Assembly: GCF_002968635.1 (NCBI RefSeq)
Contig: NZ_PVBN01000016.1
Location: forward strand, 60,611-124,610
Length of the DNA: 64,000 nt
Source: Neorhizobium alkalisoli
Lineage (GTDB): Bacteria > Pseudomonadota > Alphaproteobacteria > Rhizobiales > Rhizobiaceae
Direction of reading: 5' to 3'
Under the pieces are notes generated by a model. It saw nothing but the letters and a program-made list of their open reading frames with translations. It ran no database searches and was not told the origin of the DNA. The translations under genes were made by a program, and so were the position numbers. Of this stretch, positions 23,434-32,466 are shown one piece after another. Within the stretch, counting starts at the first letter, position 1, and each line of letters starts with the position of its first letter.

Positions 23434-24608
23434 CCGCAGCACGCCGGCCTCTCGCCAGCCACCGCCGCATCGTCATCAAGATTGGCTCGGCTCTTCTGGT
23501 GGACCGGAAGACCGGCCTCCGGGCGCAGTGGCTCGACGCAATCTGCGCCGATATCGCCGCTCTGAAAGGCAAGGGCATCGATGTCCTGGTGGTTTCCTCC
23601 GGCGCGATTGCGATGGGTCGTACGGTGCTGGATCTGCCGGCGGGAGCGCTGAAGCTGGAGGAAAGTCAGGCCGCGGCGGCAGTCGGCCAGATCGCGCTTG
23701 CCCGCGCCTGGTCGGAAAGCCTTTCTCGGGACGGCATCGTGGCCGGCCAGATCCTGCTGACATTGGGCGACACCGAAGAGCGCCGCCGATACTTGAATGC
23801 CCGCGCGACGATCAACCAGCTCCTGAAGATCGGTGCGGTGCCGATCATCAACGAAAACGACACGGTCGCCACGACGGAAATCCGCTATGGCGACAATGAT
23901 CGTCTTGCCGCTCGCGTCGCCACCATGACCAGCGCGGATCTTCTGGTACTCCTTTCCGATATCGATGGGCTTTATACGGCGCCGCCGCATCTCGACCCGG
24001 ATGCAAGATTTCTGGAGATCATCCCGGCGATCACACCCGAGATCGAGGCGATGGCGGGCGGCGCAGCTTCCGAGCTTTCACGCGGCGGCATGCGTACGAA
24101 GATCGATGCGGGCAAGATAGCAACCGGCGCCGGCTGTGCCATGATCATCGCATCCGGAAAAACGCAACATCCATTGCGCGCCATCGAAGACGGTGCCCGC
24201 TCCTCCTGGTTCGCACCTTCCGGCACACCGGTCGCCGCGCGCAAGACCTGGATAGCGGGGCAACTCCAGCCGGCCGGCGAACTTTTCGTCGATGAAGGCG
24301 CGGAAAATGCGCTGGGAACTGGGAAAAGCCTGTTGCCGGCCGGCGTTCGCCGCATCGAAGGCAATTTCCATCGTGGCGATACGGTCGCGATCGTCGGAAT
24401 CGACGGGCGGGAGATAGCTCGCGGGCTGGCCAGTTACGACGCCGAAGAGGCGCGCCAGATCATCGGTCGGAAGTCGGGAGAGATTGAAGCGATCCTTGGT
24501 TATGCCGGCCGCGCCGCCATGGTTCATCGCGATGATCTCGTCATGACCGCCTCCAGCCGGCGGAAGACGAAAAAAGAAGACCTCAAGGAGGATGCCGCCC
24601 ATGCTTGA
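23430..24608 (+). CDS. proB: Glutamate 5-kinase
   Basis: This 392-aa enzyme phosphorylates glutamate in the first step of proline synthesis. The amino-acid-kinase domain starts RIVIKIGSALLV and includes VVSSGAIAMGR and IINENDTVAT; residues after about 285 (GNFHRGDTVAIVG, ARGLASYDAEEA) form the C-terminal PUA domain. Proline feedback acts at the kinase domain in the family. It overlaps proA by 8 bases. Confidence 0.97.
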   Translation: MTAARRPLASHRRIVIKIGSALLVDRKTGLRAQWLDAICADIAALKGKGIDVLVVSSGAIAMGRTVLDLPAGALKLEESQAAAAVGQIALARAWSESLSRDGIVAGQILLTLGDTEERRRYLNARATINQLLKIGAVPIINENDTVATTEIRYGDNDRLAARVATMTSADLLVLLSDIDGLYTAPPHLDPDARFLEIIPAITPEIEAMAGGAASELSRGGMRTKIDAGKIATGAGCAMIIASGKTQHPLRAIEDGARSSWFAPSGTPVAARKTWIAGQLQPAGELFVDEGAENALGTGKSLLPAGVRRIEGNFHRGDTVAIVGIDGREIARGLASYDAEEARQIIGRKSGEIEAILGYAGRAAMVHRDDLVMTASSRRKTKKEDLKEDAAHA

Positions 24609-25884
24609 CAAGATCATTGCGGCGAACGATGTCGCCATTGTCATGGACGAGATCGGCCGTAACGCCAAGGCGGCCGCACGTGAACTCGCGACGGCTTCGA
24701 CCGAAATAAAGAACAAGGCTCTGAACGCCATGGCGGATGCGATCGTCGCCGCCCAGGACGAGATTCTGGCAGCCAATGCCGCCGACCTGAAGAATGTCGA
24801 GGGCAAAGGCCTTCTGCCATCCTTCATCGACCGGCTGACGCTGACGGAAAAGGCTATTGCCGGCATGGCGGACGCGTTGCGGGAAATCGCGGAGTTCAAG
24901 GATCCGGTCGGCGAAGTCATCGCTGCCTGGGATCGGCCGAACGGCCTTCATATCGAGCGCGTCCGGACGCCGCTCGGGGTCATCGGCGTCATTTATGAGA
25001 GCCGGCCCAATGTAACGGCGGATGCCGGCGCGCTCTGCCTGAAGGCCGGCAATGCCGTGATCCTGCGAGGCGGATCCGATTCTCTTCACTCATCGCAGGC
25101 TATCCATGAGTGCCTCGTCGCCGGCTTGAAGGCCGCGGGCCTTCCACAGCATACGATTCAGATCGTGCCTACGACCGATCGTGCCGCCGTTGGCGCCATG
25201 CTCTCGGGCCTGGATGGCGCAATCGACGTCATCGTTCCCCGCGGAGGAAAAAGCCTTGTCGCCCGGGTGCAGAACGAGGCGCGTGTGCCGGTCTTCGCCC
25301 ATCTGGAAGGACTCTGCCATATCTATGTGGACGCCTCCGCAGACGTGGAAATGGCCAGGGAGATCGTCGTCAACGCCAAGATGCGTCGCACCGGCGTCTG
25401 CGGAGCGGCGGAAACCTTGCTGATCGACAGTGCGGCCATCGGCACGCATCTGATGCCGATTCTTCAAGCATTGATCGAGGCAGGCTGCGAAATCCGCGCC
25501 TCCGCCGCAGTGTTGAAGGTTTTCCCGGGCTTGAAGCCCGCCATGGAAGAAGATTGGCGCACGGAATACCTCGACTCGGTAATTTCCGTCGCCATCGTCG
25601 ATAGAATTTCCGGTGCGATCCGTCATATCAACACCTATTCGTCCAGCCATACGGAAGCCGTGATCGCTGAGGATGCGGAAGTCGTCGGACGTTTCTTCAA
25701 CGAGATCGATTCGGCGATCCTGATCCACAATGCCTCGACCCAGTTTGCCGATGGCGGCGAGTTCGGGATGGGTGGAGAAATCGGCATTTCGACCGGCAAG
25801 ATGCATGCCCGCGGCCCTGTAGGCGTCGAGCAGCTGACCTCTTTCAAATACCGGGTGCATGGCACCGGCCAGATTCGGCCCTGA
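24601..25884 (+). CDS. proA: Gamma-glutamyl phosphate reductase
   Basis: This 427-aa NADPH-dependent enzyme makes glutamate-5-semialdehyde in proline synthesis. It has the family motifs RTPLGVIGVIYESRPNVT, CLKAGNAVILRGGSD and the catalytic-Cys region MRRTGVCGAAETLL. I chose ATG 24601: the perfect AAGGAGG (24585-24591) directly abuts an earlier in-frame ATG at 24592 but is 9 bases from 24601. Together with proB and nadD it forms a conserved operon. Confidence 0.96.
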   Translation: MLDKIIAANDVAIVMDEIGRNAKAAARELATASTEIKNKALNAMADAIVAAQDEILAANAADLKNVEGKGLLPSFIDRLTLTEKAIAGMADALREIAEFKDPVGEVIAAWDRPNGLHIERVRTPLGVIGVIYESRPNVTADAGALCLKAGNAVILRGGSDSLHSSQAIHECLVAGLKAAGLPQHTIQIVPTTDRAAVGAMLSGLDGAIDVIVPRGGKSLVARVQNEARVPVFAHLEGLCHIYVDASADVEMAREIVVNAKMRRTGVCGAAETLLIDSAAIGTHLMPILQALIEAGCEIRASAAVLKVFPGLKPAMEEDWRTEYLDSVISVAIVDRISGAIRHINTYSSSHTEAVIAEDAEVVGRFFNEIDSAILIHNASTQFADGGEFGMGGEIGISTGKMHARGPVGVEQLTSFKYRVHGTGQIRP

Positions 25885-26518
25885 CGTGACCGAACCGACT
25901 GTCGGCTCCCGCTATCTTGCCCTGCCGCATGTCGAGCGAGGCATGGCGGTGGGGCTGTTCGGCGGCTCGTTCAATCCACCGCATGAGGGCCATCTGCTGG
26001 TCGCGGAGATCGCCCTCCGGCGTCTCGGCCTGGATCAGCTTTGGTGGATGGTGACCCCCGGCAATCCCTTGAAGAGCCGGGCTCAGCTCGCTTCGCTGCC
26101 GGACCGGCTCGCCATGAGTGAGAGGCTGATCCATGATCCTCGCATAAAGGTGACCGCCTTCGAAAAAAACCTCGGCGGCGCCTATACCGCGGATACCCTG
26201 GCCTTCGTGAAGGCGCGGAGACCGCATGTACATTTCGTCTGGATCATGGGTGCCGACAGCTTGAAGACCTTCCATCGCTGGCAGAAATGGCAGGAGATTG
26301 CCGGTATGTTCCCGATCGCCGTCGTCGACCGGCCCGGTGCCACTTTGTCGTTCCTGTCGTCCAAGATGGCCCGCACTTTCCACTATGCCCGTGTCGACGA
26401 AGATGATGCCGGCACGCTCTGGAAAAGGAAAGCGCCTGCCTGGACCTTCATCCATGGCCCCCGCTCGGCGTTGAGTTCTACTGCGATCCGCGACACCATC
26501 AGCCAAAAAATTGGCTAA
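25859..26518 (+). CDS. nadD: Nicotinate-nucleotide adenylyltransferase
   Basis: This 219-aa enzyme adenylates nicotinate mononucleotide in NAD synthesis. GLFGGSFNPPHEGH is the nucleotidyltransferase motif with the ATP-binding HxGH; ALSSTAIRDTI is the C-terminal SxTxIR motif. The ATG at 25859 overlaps proA by 26 bases; a GTG at 25886, just after the proA stop, is an alternative that would shorten it by nine residues, and neither has a clear Shine-Dalgarno. Confidence 0.95.
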   Translation: MAPARFGPDVTEPTVGSRYLALPHVERGMAVGLFGGSFNPPHEGHLLVAEIALRRLGLDQLWWMVTPGNPLKSRAQLASLPDRLAMSERLIHDPRIKVTAFEKNLGGAYTADTLAFVKARRPHVHFVWIMGADSLKTFHRWQKWQEIAGMFPIAVVDRPGATLSFLSSKMARTFHYARVDEDDAGTLWKRKAPAWTFIHGPRSALSSTAIRDTISQKIG

Positions 26519-26685
26519 AGCGATCGAGGTGCTCGGCCATTGGGGATGGTTCTACATCTTATGATCACCTTTTCAGCATCTCCCTTGAAAGATTAACCAT
26601 TCGATGCCACTTTTTATATCGCGGCCGAGTGCGACTCGGATTCGCTGAAAGTGCATGTTGCTGTTACCGGAAGAAAGGACAGACC

Positions 26686-27102
26686 CTGACAACAGTACAC
26701 GCCAAGGGAAAGACGGCCTCCGTCCTCCCGAAGAGCTTGGAACGTGGCGCCGATGCTGCCGCCCGCGCTCTCGAACTGGTCCTCGCAAGTCTCGAGGACT
26801 CCAAAGCTGAAGATATCGTCACCATCAACATTGCTGGAAAGTCAGCGCTTGGAGACTACATGGTAGTCGTCTCCGGACGATCGACTCGCCATGTCACGGC
26901 AATTTCCGATCACCTGATTTCCGACTTGAAGGACGAGGGCCTGGGAACGGCTCGTGTCGAAGGTCTGGAGACCGGCGACTGGGTGCTGATTGACACTGGT
27001 GACATCATCATCCATGTGTTCCGCCCGGAAATCCGAGAGTTCTACAACATCGAAAAGATGTGGGCTGCTCCGGATATCGAGGAAGGCACACTGCTGCACT
27101 GA
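26686..27102 (+). CDS. rsfS: Ribosome silencing factor RsfS
   Basis: This 138-aa protein of the RsfS/Iojap family binds ribosomal protein L14 and blocks subunit joining in starvation. Family segments: LVLASLEDSKAEDIVTINI, LGDYMVVVSGRSTRHVTAISDHL, and GDWVLIDTGDIIIHVFRPEIREFYNIEKMW. The only well-placed start is a CTG at 26686, six bases after AAAGGA; the next in-frame upstream candidate is GTG 26629, whose extension (SACCCYRKK) does not look like the family. Upstream intergenic DNA has a TTAACCAT at 26593. Confidence 0.9.
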   Translation: MTTVHAKGKTASVLPKSLERGADAAARALELVLASLEDSKAEDIVTINIAGKSALGDYMVVVSGRSTRHVTAISDHLISDLKDEGLGTARVEGLETGDWVLIDTGDIIIHVFRPEIREFYNIEKMWAAPDIEEGTLLH

Positions 27103-27210
27103 CGGCACCAGGTATGACCTGAACCCGTCAAGGCCGAGGTTGAAATTCAAGGCCGGGCACATGCTCGTCGCCTGAAGTGGTTTCGACCGTCAAAACCAAC
27201 GGATCAGGAC

Positions 27211-27693
27211 ATGCGGATAAGCCTTTTTGCCGTGGGACGGTTGAAAGCCGGACCGGAAAAGGACCTCGCGTCCCGTTATCTCGACCGCTTGGCCAAGGCT
27301 GGCCCGGCGGTAGGATTGGAATTGTCCAAACTGGTCGAGGTCCAGGAAAGCCGCGCGGCAAATGCCGAGACCCGCAAGCGCGAGGAAGCGAGCCTGCTGG
27401 AAAAGGCACTTCCCGAAGGTGCTGTGCTCGTTCTTTTGGACGAACGGGGCAAGGCGCTCGACAGCGAGGCCTTTGCCGAAGTTATCGGCCGCTATCGTGA
27501 CAACGGCAAGCGCGACCTGATGATCGCGATCGGCGGCGCCGACGGACTTGATGCCGATCTGCGCCGACGCGCGGATATGGTGCTCAATCTCGGCTCGATG
27601 ACATGGCCGCACCAGCTCGTGCGGATCCTGATCGCCGAACAGCTCTATCGCGCCGTCACGATCCTCTCCGGCCATCCCTATCACCGCGTGTGA
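27211..27693 (+). CDS. rlmH: 23S rRNA (pseudouridine1915-N3)-methyltransferase RlmH
   Basis: This 160-aa SPOUT-fold enzyme begins MRISLFAVGRLKAGPEKDL and contains LVLLDERGKALDSEAFA, IAIGGADGLDADLRRRAD and the C-terminal trefoil-knot segment LSLGSMTWPHQL-type (NLGSMTWPHQLVRILIAEQLYRA) with final HPYHRV. It methylates pseudouridine 1915 in helix 69 of 23S rRNA using SAM. It follows rsfS, as in many bacteria. Confidence 0.95.
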   Translation: MRISLFAVGRLKAGPEKDLASRYLDRLAKAGPAVGLELSKLVEVQESRAANAETRKREEASLLEKALPEGAVLVLLDERGKALDSEAFAEVIGRYRDNGKRDLMIAIGGADGLDADLRRRADMVLNLGSMTWPHQLVRILIAEQLYRAVTILSGHPYHRV

Positions 27694-27797
27694 ACGCTTC
27701 ATTTACCTTCGAACACGATGTTGTTTATGGTCCTGTCCGGCAAATCAGCTTACGCTTTCTCGATCGGACTTTCGGAGCGAGGATGAGGAAGGGAAGT

Positions 27798-29198
27798 ATG
27801 ATATCGAACCGGCACATGCTGCTTTTTGCGGCCGCCCTCGGTGTCCCCCTGGCTTTTCCGCACTCTCTTTCCGTACCGGTGCATGCGCAGGATCTTGAAA
27901 TGCCTTCGCCGCCTTCGGAAGCGTCGCCTGCTGCAGTTGACCCCACGGCCGATCTTCAGCGCCGCCGAAACGAAACGCGCGGCGAACTCGAGGTTCTCGC
28001 CAAGAACATGAAATTGTCGGCCGAACGGGCCGCAGCGATCGAAAAAACCATCGCAGAAACCAGAAAGAACAGCGCCGATATCCGTCAGGCGCTTATAGGT
28101 TCCGCTTCACGGCGCAAGAGCCTGGAAACCGGGATTCTGGACAGCGAAAAGAAAATTGCCCAACTCAAGGTCAGGGAAGATGGTATCCGTGCCTCGCTGC
28201 GCGGCCGCCGTGCCGTACTGGCGGAGGTTCTGGCTGCGCTTCAACGGATGGGCCGAAACCCGCCCCCGGCACTTCTGGTGACGCCGGATGACGCGCTGGC
28301 GTCGGTACGAAGCGCCATCCTGCTTGGCGCCGTTGTACCGGGCATGCGCCATGAGGCGGACAAACTGGTTGCCGACCTCCAGTCGCTTGCTTCTCTGCAA
28401 GCGTCGACCGTTTCGGAGAAGACCAATGTCTCGAACACCATTGCCGAAAGCCTCGAGGAGGAACGGCGGATGGATCTTCTGTTGGCGGAAAATGAAAAAC
28501 TGAACAAGCGCAATGCAGCCGATCTCGATGCCGAGCGACGCCGCTCGGAAGAACTGGCAGGCCGCACCAATTCGCTCGACGGCCTCATTCAATCGCTCGA
28601 GGGCGAGATCGCTTCGGTGCGTGAGGCGATCGACAGGGCTCGGGCAGAAGAAGAGCGGCGGCGCATGCTGTCCGAGGCCGAGCGGGAAAGAGCAAAACAG
28701 CTGGCCGAAAGCGGCGTGCCCGACAAAAACCGCATTGCGCCCGCATACGCGTTTTCGAGCCTCAGGCAGAGGCTGGAGCTTCCGGTGGCCGGCGATGTTT
28801 TGCGTTTGTTCGGCGACGCTGACGGGACGGGGCATACGGCACGAGGCATGACTGTCGCTTCGAATCCCGGCGCGGTGGTAACGGCGCCAGCTGACGGCCT
28901 CGTCGTTTTCGCCGGCACCTTCCGAAGCTACGGACAAATGATCATCCTTAATGCCGGAGATGGGTATCATCTGGTTCTGACCGGCATGGAGGAAGTGAAT
29001 GCGCGACAAGGGAAGTTCGTTTTTGCAGGCGAGCCCATTGCAGTGATGGGTGAGAAAAGAGTGGCAAGCGCAACGGCATTGGCGCTGGAAACAGATCGTC
29101 CAACGCTTTACATTGAATTCCGAAAGGACGGCACCCCGGTCGATTCCAGACCGTGGTGGACCGCGAAAGAAACTGGAAGGGCACGAAATGATTCGTAG
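27798..29198 (+). CDS. EnvC-like murein hydrolase activator (degenerate M23/LytM)
   Basis: This 466-aa protein has an N-terminal signal (ISNRHMLLFAAALGVPLAF to VHAQ), a long Glu/Arg/Ala-rich coiled coil (about residues 50-300) and a C-terminal LytM domain. The domain lacks the metallopeptidase ligands: HTARGM replaces HxGxD and LYIEFRKDG replaces the HxH strand. That is the pattern of EnvC-type proteins, which activate amidases for daughter-cell separation rather than cutting peptidoglycan. ATG 27798 has GGAAGGGA upstream. It overlaps ctpA by 11 bases. Confidence 0.87.
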   Translation: MISNRHMLLFAAALGVPLAFPHSLSVPVHAQDLEMPSPPSEASPAAVDPTADLQRRRNETRGELEVLAKNMKLSAERAAAIEKTIAETRKNSADIRQALIGSASRRKSLETGILDSEKKIAQLKVREDGIRASLRGRRAVLAEVLAALQRMGRNPPPALLVTPDDALASVRSAILLGAVVPGMRHEADKLVADLQSLASLQASTVSEKTNVSNTIAESLEEERRMDLLLAENEKLNKRNAADLDAERRRSEELAGRTNSLDGLIQSLEGEIASVREAIDRARAEEERRRMLSEAERERAKQLAESGVPDKNRIAPAYAFSSLRQRLELPVAGDVLRLFGDADGTGHTARGMTVASNPGAVVTAPADGLVVFAGTFRSYGQMIILNAGDGYHLVLTGMEEVNARQGKFVFAGEPIAVMGEKRVASATALALETDRPTLYIEFRKDGTPVDSRPWWTAKETGRARNDS

Positions 29199-30519
29199 GG
29201 CTTCTCTTGTCATCATCGGTGCACTCATGGGTGCGACCGCGATGAGCGTGATTTATTCGGCCGGTGTGCCGGCGCAAGCTGCCGGCCCTTCGACCTACCG
29301 GGAATTGTCGATTTTCGGCGATGTTTTTGAGCGCGTTCGTGCCCAGTACGTTACGCCGCCGGACGAAGAAAAACTGGTCGAAAACGCCATCAACGGCATG
29401 CTGACCTCGCTTGATCCCCATTCGAGCTTCATGAACGCCAGGGATGCCGAGGATATGCGCACGCAGACCCGCGGCGAGTTCGGCGGCCTGGGCATCGAAG
29501 TCACCATGGAGAACGAGCTCGTCAAGGTTATTGCCCCGATCGACGATACTCCGGCTTCGCGTGCCGGCATCCTGTCGGGCGATTTCATTTCCGAGATCGA
29601 TGGTCAGCCGGTGCGCGGTCTGAAGCTTGAGGAAGCCGTCGAGAAGATGCGCGGTGCGGTCAATACGCCGATCAAGCTCACCGTCATCCGACAGGGTGCC
29701 GACAAGCCGCTCGACATTACCGTCGTCCGCGACATCATCGCGGTGCGCGCCGTCAAGTCTCGCGTCGAAGGTGGTGACGTGGGATATCTCCGGGTCATCT
29801 CGTTCACCGAGAAGACCTATGACGACCTCGAAAAGGCGATCAAGAAGATCAAGGCGGATGTACCGGCAGACAAGCTTAAAGGCTATGTCCTCGACTTGCG
29901 CCTCAATCCAGGCGGCCTTCTCGACCAGGCGATCAACGTATCGGATGCGTTCCTGGAGCGTGGTGAAGTCGTATCGACCCGGGGCCGCAACGCCGATGAG
30001 ACCCGCCGCTTCAATGCCGGCCCAGGGGACCTGACGGATGGAAAGCCGGTGATCGTTCTGGTCAACGGCGGCTCGGCCTCAGCCTCCGAAATCGTCGCCG
30101 GTGCCCTACAGGATCTGAAGCGTGCGACCGTGCTCGGCACCCGCTCCTTCGGCAAGGGTTCGGTGCAGACCATTATACCCCTTGGCGACGCAGGCGCGTT
30201 GCGCCTGACGACGGCTCTGTATTACACGCCGTCCGGCAAGTCGATTCAGGGTACCGGTATCGCCCCGGATATCAAGGTCGAGCAGCCGCTGCCTGCGGAG
30301 CTTCAGGGCAAGGTCCGTGCGGAAGGCGAATCGAGCCTGCGTGGGCATATCCAGGGTGCGGCCGAAACCGAGGAAGGCTCCGGCTCGGTCGCTTACGTGC
30401 CGCCGGAAGCCAAGGACGATATCCAGCTGAACTACGCCATGGACCTGCTTCATGGGACGAAGACGGATCCGTCTTTCCCGGCAAGCCCGGAAAAGGCGGC
30501 CGCAAACGTGAAGAAGTGA
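29188..30519 (+). CDS. ctpA: Carboxy-terminal processing protease (S41 family)
   Basis: This 443-aa protein has an N-terminal signal/anchor, a PDZ domain (about 95-185, GEFGGLGIEV...GDFISEIDGQPV) and an S41 catalytic domain with the Ser motif GGSASASEIV (about 295-303) and Lys323 in RSFGKGSVQT. It acts in the periplasm on protein C-termini. Coupling to the EnvC-like gene fits the known link between Ctp proteases and the control of peptidoglycan hydrolases. A hairpin terminator follows. Confidence 0.95.
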   Translation: MIRRASLVIIGALMGATAMSVIYSAGVPAQAAGPSTYRELSIFGDVFERVRAQYVTPPDEEKLVENAINGMLTSLDPHSSFMNARDAEDMRTQTRGEFGGLGIEVTMENELVKVIAPIDDTPASRAGILSGDFISEIDGQPVRGLKLEEAVEKMRGAVNTPIKLTVIRQGADKPLDITVVRDIIAVRAVKSRVEGGDVGYLRVISFTEKTYDDLEKAIKKIKADVPADKLKGYVLDLRLNPGGLLDQAINVSDAFLERGEVVSTRGRNADETRRFNAGPGDLTDGKPVIVLVNGGSASASEIVAGALQDLKRATVLGTRSFGKGSVQTIIPLGDAGALRLTTALYYTPSGKSIQGTGIAPDIKVEQPLPAELQGKVRAEGESSLRGHIQGAAETEEGSGSVAYVPPEAKDDIQLNYAMDLLHGTKTDPSFPASPEKAAANVKK

Positions 30520-30528
30520 CAATATCGG

Positions 30529-30575
30529 AACCGGCCAGTGCTGCGTCGAAGCTACGCAATGCTGGCCGGTTTCGC
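30529..30575 (+). terminator. Terminator after ctpA
   Basis: AACCGGCCAG (30529-30538) pairs with CTGGCCGGTT (30562-30571), and the inner TGCGT/ACGCA extends the stem across a few wobble pairs. A short TTCGCTT follows. It ends the envC-like/ctpA unit 30 bases before the next gene. Confidence 0.65.
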
Positions 30576-30604
30576 TTATCTAGTGCTATGATGCGGGACT
30601 GAAA

Positions 30605-31795
30605 TTGGGCACCGATCTTCACGCTCCGCTCGGACAGAACCGGCCGGCCGCAAAGCGACGGGCCAGGCGATTTTCCGCAATCACCGTTTTCGGTTTTCTA
30701 GCAGTGCTGTGTGTCCTCGGCCTCTCGATCTATGGCATGGGCGGCGATGAGGCGCTGAAGCGGGTCGCAACGACCACGTCTCCGAAGCAGCATTCGGTTC
30801 CATCACCTTCGACGAATGCCGAAGAGACTGCAGCCCCCAGTCCTTCCATGCCGCGCTCGAATCCGAATTCCGGTGCCAATATTGAACGAACACTGACTGA
30901 AGACGGATCGGTCGTCACGAAATACACGCCCCGCCCGCGGGACGGCGGCGGGCCTGTGTTGCTGGATGCACAGCGCATCGGCCAGGATCCGCGTGTTGCC
31001 GCCCAGCCGAATGAGATGCTGCTTGAAGAAACGCCGCATGGCCGGTTGCCGATCGTTGGCCCGGATGGCTTGCGGCCCATGGATCAGTATGCACGGCCTT
31101 GGTCGGGCGCACGGGGAACGCGGATCACGATCGTTGTCGGCGGGCTTGGTCTCAGCCAGACCGGTACGCAACGGGCAATCCAGCAATTGCCGGCGGGTGT
31201 AACCTTCGCATTCGCTGCCAGCGGCAACAGCTTGCAGCGCTGGATGCAGGAGGCCCGCCGAAGCGGCCACGAAATCCTGATTCAGGTACCTTTCGAACCG
31301 TTTGACTACCCGGCAAACGACCCCGGCCCCGGTACCTTGCTGACCAAAACATCCGCCAAGCAAAACCTTGAGCGGTTGCACGAGGCGATGGGCAAGATTA
31401 CCAACTATACGGGCATCATGAATTATCTGGGAGGCCGCTATCTCGCAGACGCCGACGCCTTGGAACCCATTCTGCGCGACGTTTCAAAACGCGGCCTGCT
31501 GTTCCTCGACGATGGCACATCCGGTCAGTCGAAGACTGCAGTCATCGCCAAGGCGATCGATTTGCCGCATGCCTTTGGCGACCTCACTCTCGATGGGCAG
31601 TTGCAGGCCGACGCGATCCTCAAGAAGCTGGACGAACTGGAGCGGATCGCGGCACGCAACGGTAGAGCGGTTGGTATCGCATCGGCTTTCGATGAAAGTA
31701 TTGACGCCATAAGGAAATGGAGTGAAGAGGCTTCGCGGCGCGGTATTGAAATCGTCGGCGTCTCGACGCTGGCCAGCGAGAGCGTTGCACCCTGA
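30605..31795 (+). CDS. Divergent polysaccharide deacetylase family protein (YibQ-like)
   Basis: This 396-aa protein has a short cytoplasmic N-terminus, one membrane anchor (ITVFGFLAVLCVLGLSIYGMG), a low-complexity linker rich in Ser/Pro/Thr, and a C-terminal divergent polysaccharide deacetylase domain from about residue 175 (ITIVVGGLGLSQTGTQRAIQ, HEILIQVPFEPFDYP). In many bacteria it follows envC-ctpA, so a cell-wall role is likely. The start TTG 30605 gives the N-terminus GTDLHAPLGQ that I recognise from homologues; no strong Shine-Dalgarno is present. Confidence 0.85.
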   Translation: MGTDLHAPLGQNRPAAKRRARRFSAITVFGFLAVLCVLGLSIYGMGGDEALKRVATTTSPKQHSVPSPSTNAEETAAPSPSMPRSNPNSGANIERTLTEDGSVVTKYTPRPRDGGGPVLLDAQRIGQDPRVAAQPNEMLLEETPHGRLPIVGPDGLRPMDQYARPWSGARGTRITIVVGGLGLSQTGTQRAIQQLPAGVTFAFAASGNSLQRWMQEARRSGHEILIQVPFEPFDYPANDPGPGTLLTKTSAKQNLERLHEAMGKITNYTGIMNYLGGRYLADADALEPILRDVSKRGLLFLDDGTSGQSKTAVIAKAIDLPHAFGDLTLDGQLQADAILKKLDELERIAARNGRAVGIASAFDESIDAIRKWSEEASRRGIEIVGVSTLASESVAP

Positions 31796-31811
31796 TGGAG
31801 CTAGTCTGCAT

Positions 31812-32348
31812 ATGAGCAGCAAGGACAAACGCACGGTCCACGCCGAAGACCTTCCTTACCGGCCCTGCGTCGGGATCATGGTTCTGAACCGCGATGGCCT
31901 GGTTTGGGCGGGCCGTCGGATCAGCGAAGGCAATAGCGAATTCGACGGGTCGCCGCAGCTGTGGCAGATGCCGCAGGGCGGGATCGACAAGGGCGAGGAT
32001 CCGCTCCCCGCTGCCTATCGCGAGCTTTACGAGGAGACAGGCATTCGCTCGGTCACTTTGCTGGCGCAATCCAGCGACTGGATCAATTACGACCTGCCGC
32101 CGCATCTCATCGGCATCGGCCTGAAAGGCAAATACCGCGGCCAGACGCAGCGCTGGTTCGCCTTTCGCTTCGAAGGAGACGAAAGTGAAATTGCCATCAA
32201 TCCGCCGCCAGGAGACCATGCGCCGGAATTTGACGCGTGGGAATGGAAGCCGATGGCCGACCTTCCGGGATTGATCGTGCCCTTCAAGCGCGATGTCTAT
32301 GTGCAGGTCGTGGCTGAATTTGCTCATCTTGCCAGAACCGCGGCCTAA
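31812..32348 (+). CDS. rppH: RNA pyrophosphohydrolase (Nudix)
   Basis: This 178-aa enzyme removes pyrophosphate from the 5' end of mRNAs, starting decay, or acts on dinucleoside polyphosphates. YRPCVGIMVLNRDGLVWAGRR and WQMPQGG are RppH hallmarks, followed by the Nudix box G-x5-E-x7-REL-x-EE-x-G with all catalytic Glu residues. ATG 31812 is preferred over an open frame to 31722 that overlaps the previous gene. Confidence 0.95.
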   Translation: MSSKDKRTVHAEDLPYRPCVGIMVLNRDGLVWAGRRISEGNSEFDGSPQLWQMPQGGIDKGEDPLPAAYRELYEETGIRSVTLLAQSSDWINYDLPPHLIGIGLKGKYRGQTQRWFAFRFEGDESEIAINPPPGDHAPEFDAWEWKPMADLPGLIVPFKRDVYVQVVAEFAHLARTAA

Positions 32349-32416
32349 GGATGATCGCCGGTCAGGGGCTTTTCCCAATTCTGGCGGAACAAAACTCGCC
32401 TACCGGTCAAAGAAAT

Positions 32417-32442
32417 GCCCGGCGGAGCAGTGCTCGCCGGGC
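32417..32442 (-). terminator. Terminator between rppH and bfr
   Basis: GCCCGGCG (32417-32424) pairs with CGCCGGGC (32435-32442) around a 10-base loop. On the minus strand the stem is followed by ATTTCTTT, so it best serves bfr, whose stop is 25 bases upstream; it may also stop rppH transcripts. Confidence 0.65.
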
Positions 32443-32466
32443 TTCGCTATCTGATGGCGCCAATAC

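Noticed and set aside
26593..26643. TTAACCAT followed by two GANTC sites, reminiscent of CtrA/CcrM cell-cycle control upstream of rsfS
   Set aside because: Only a single CtrA half-site with no correctly spaced partner, and GANTC is frequent by chance.
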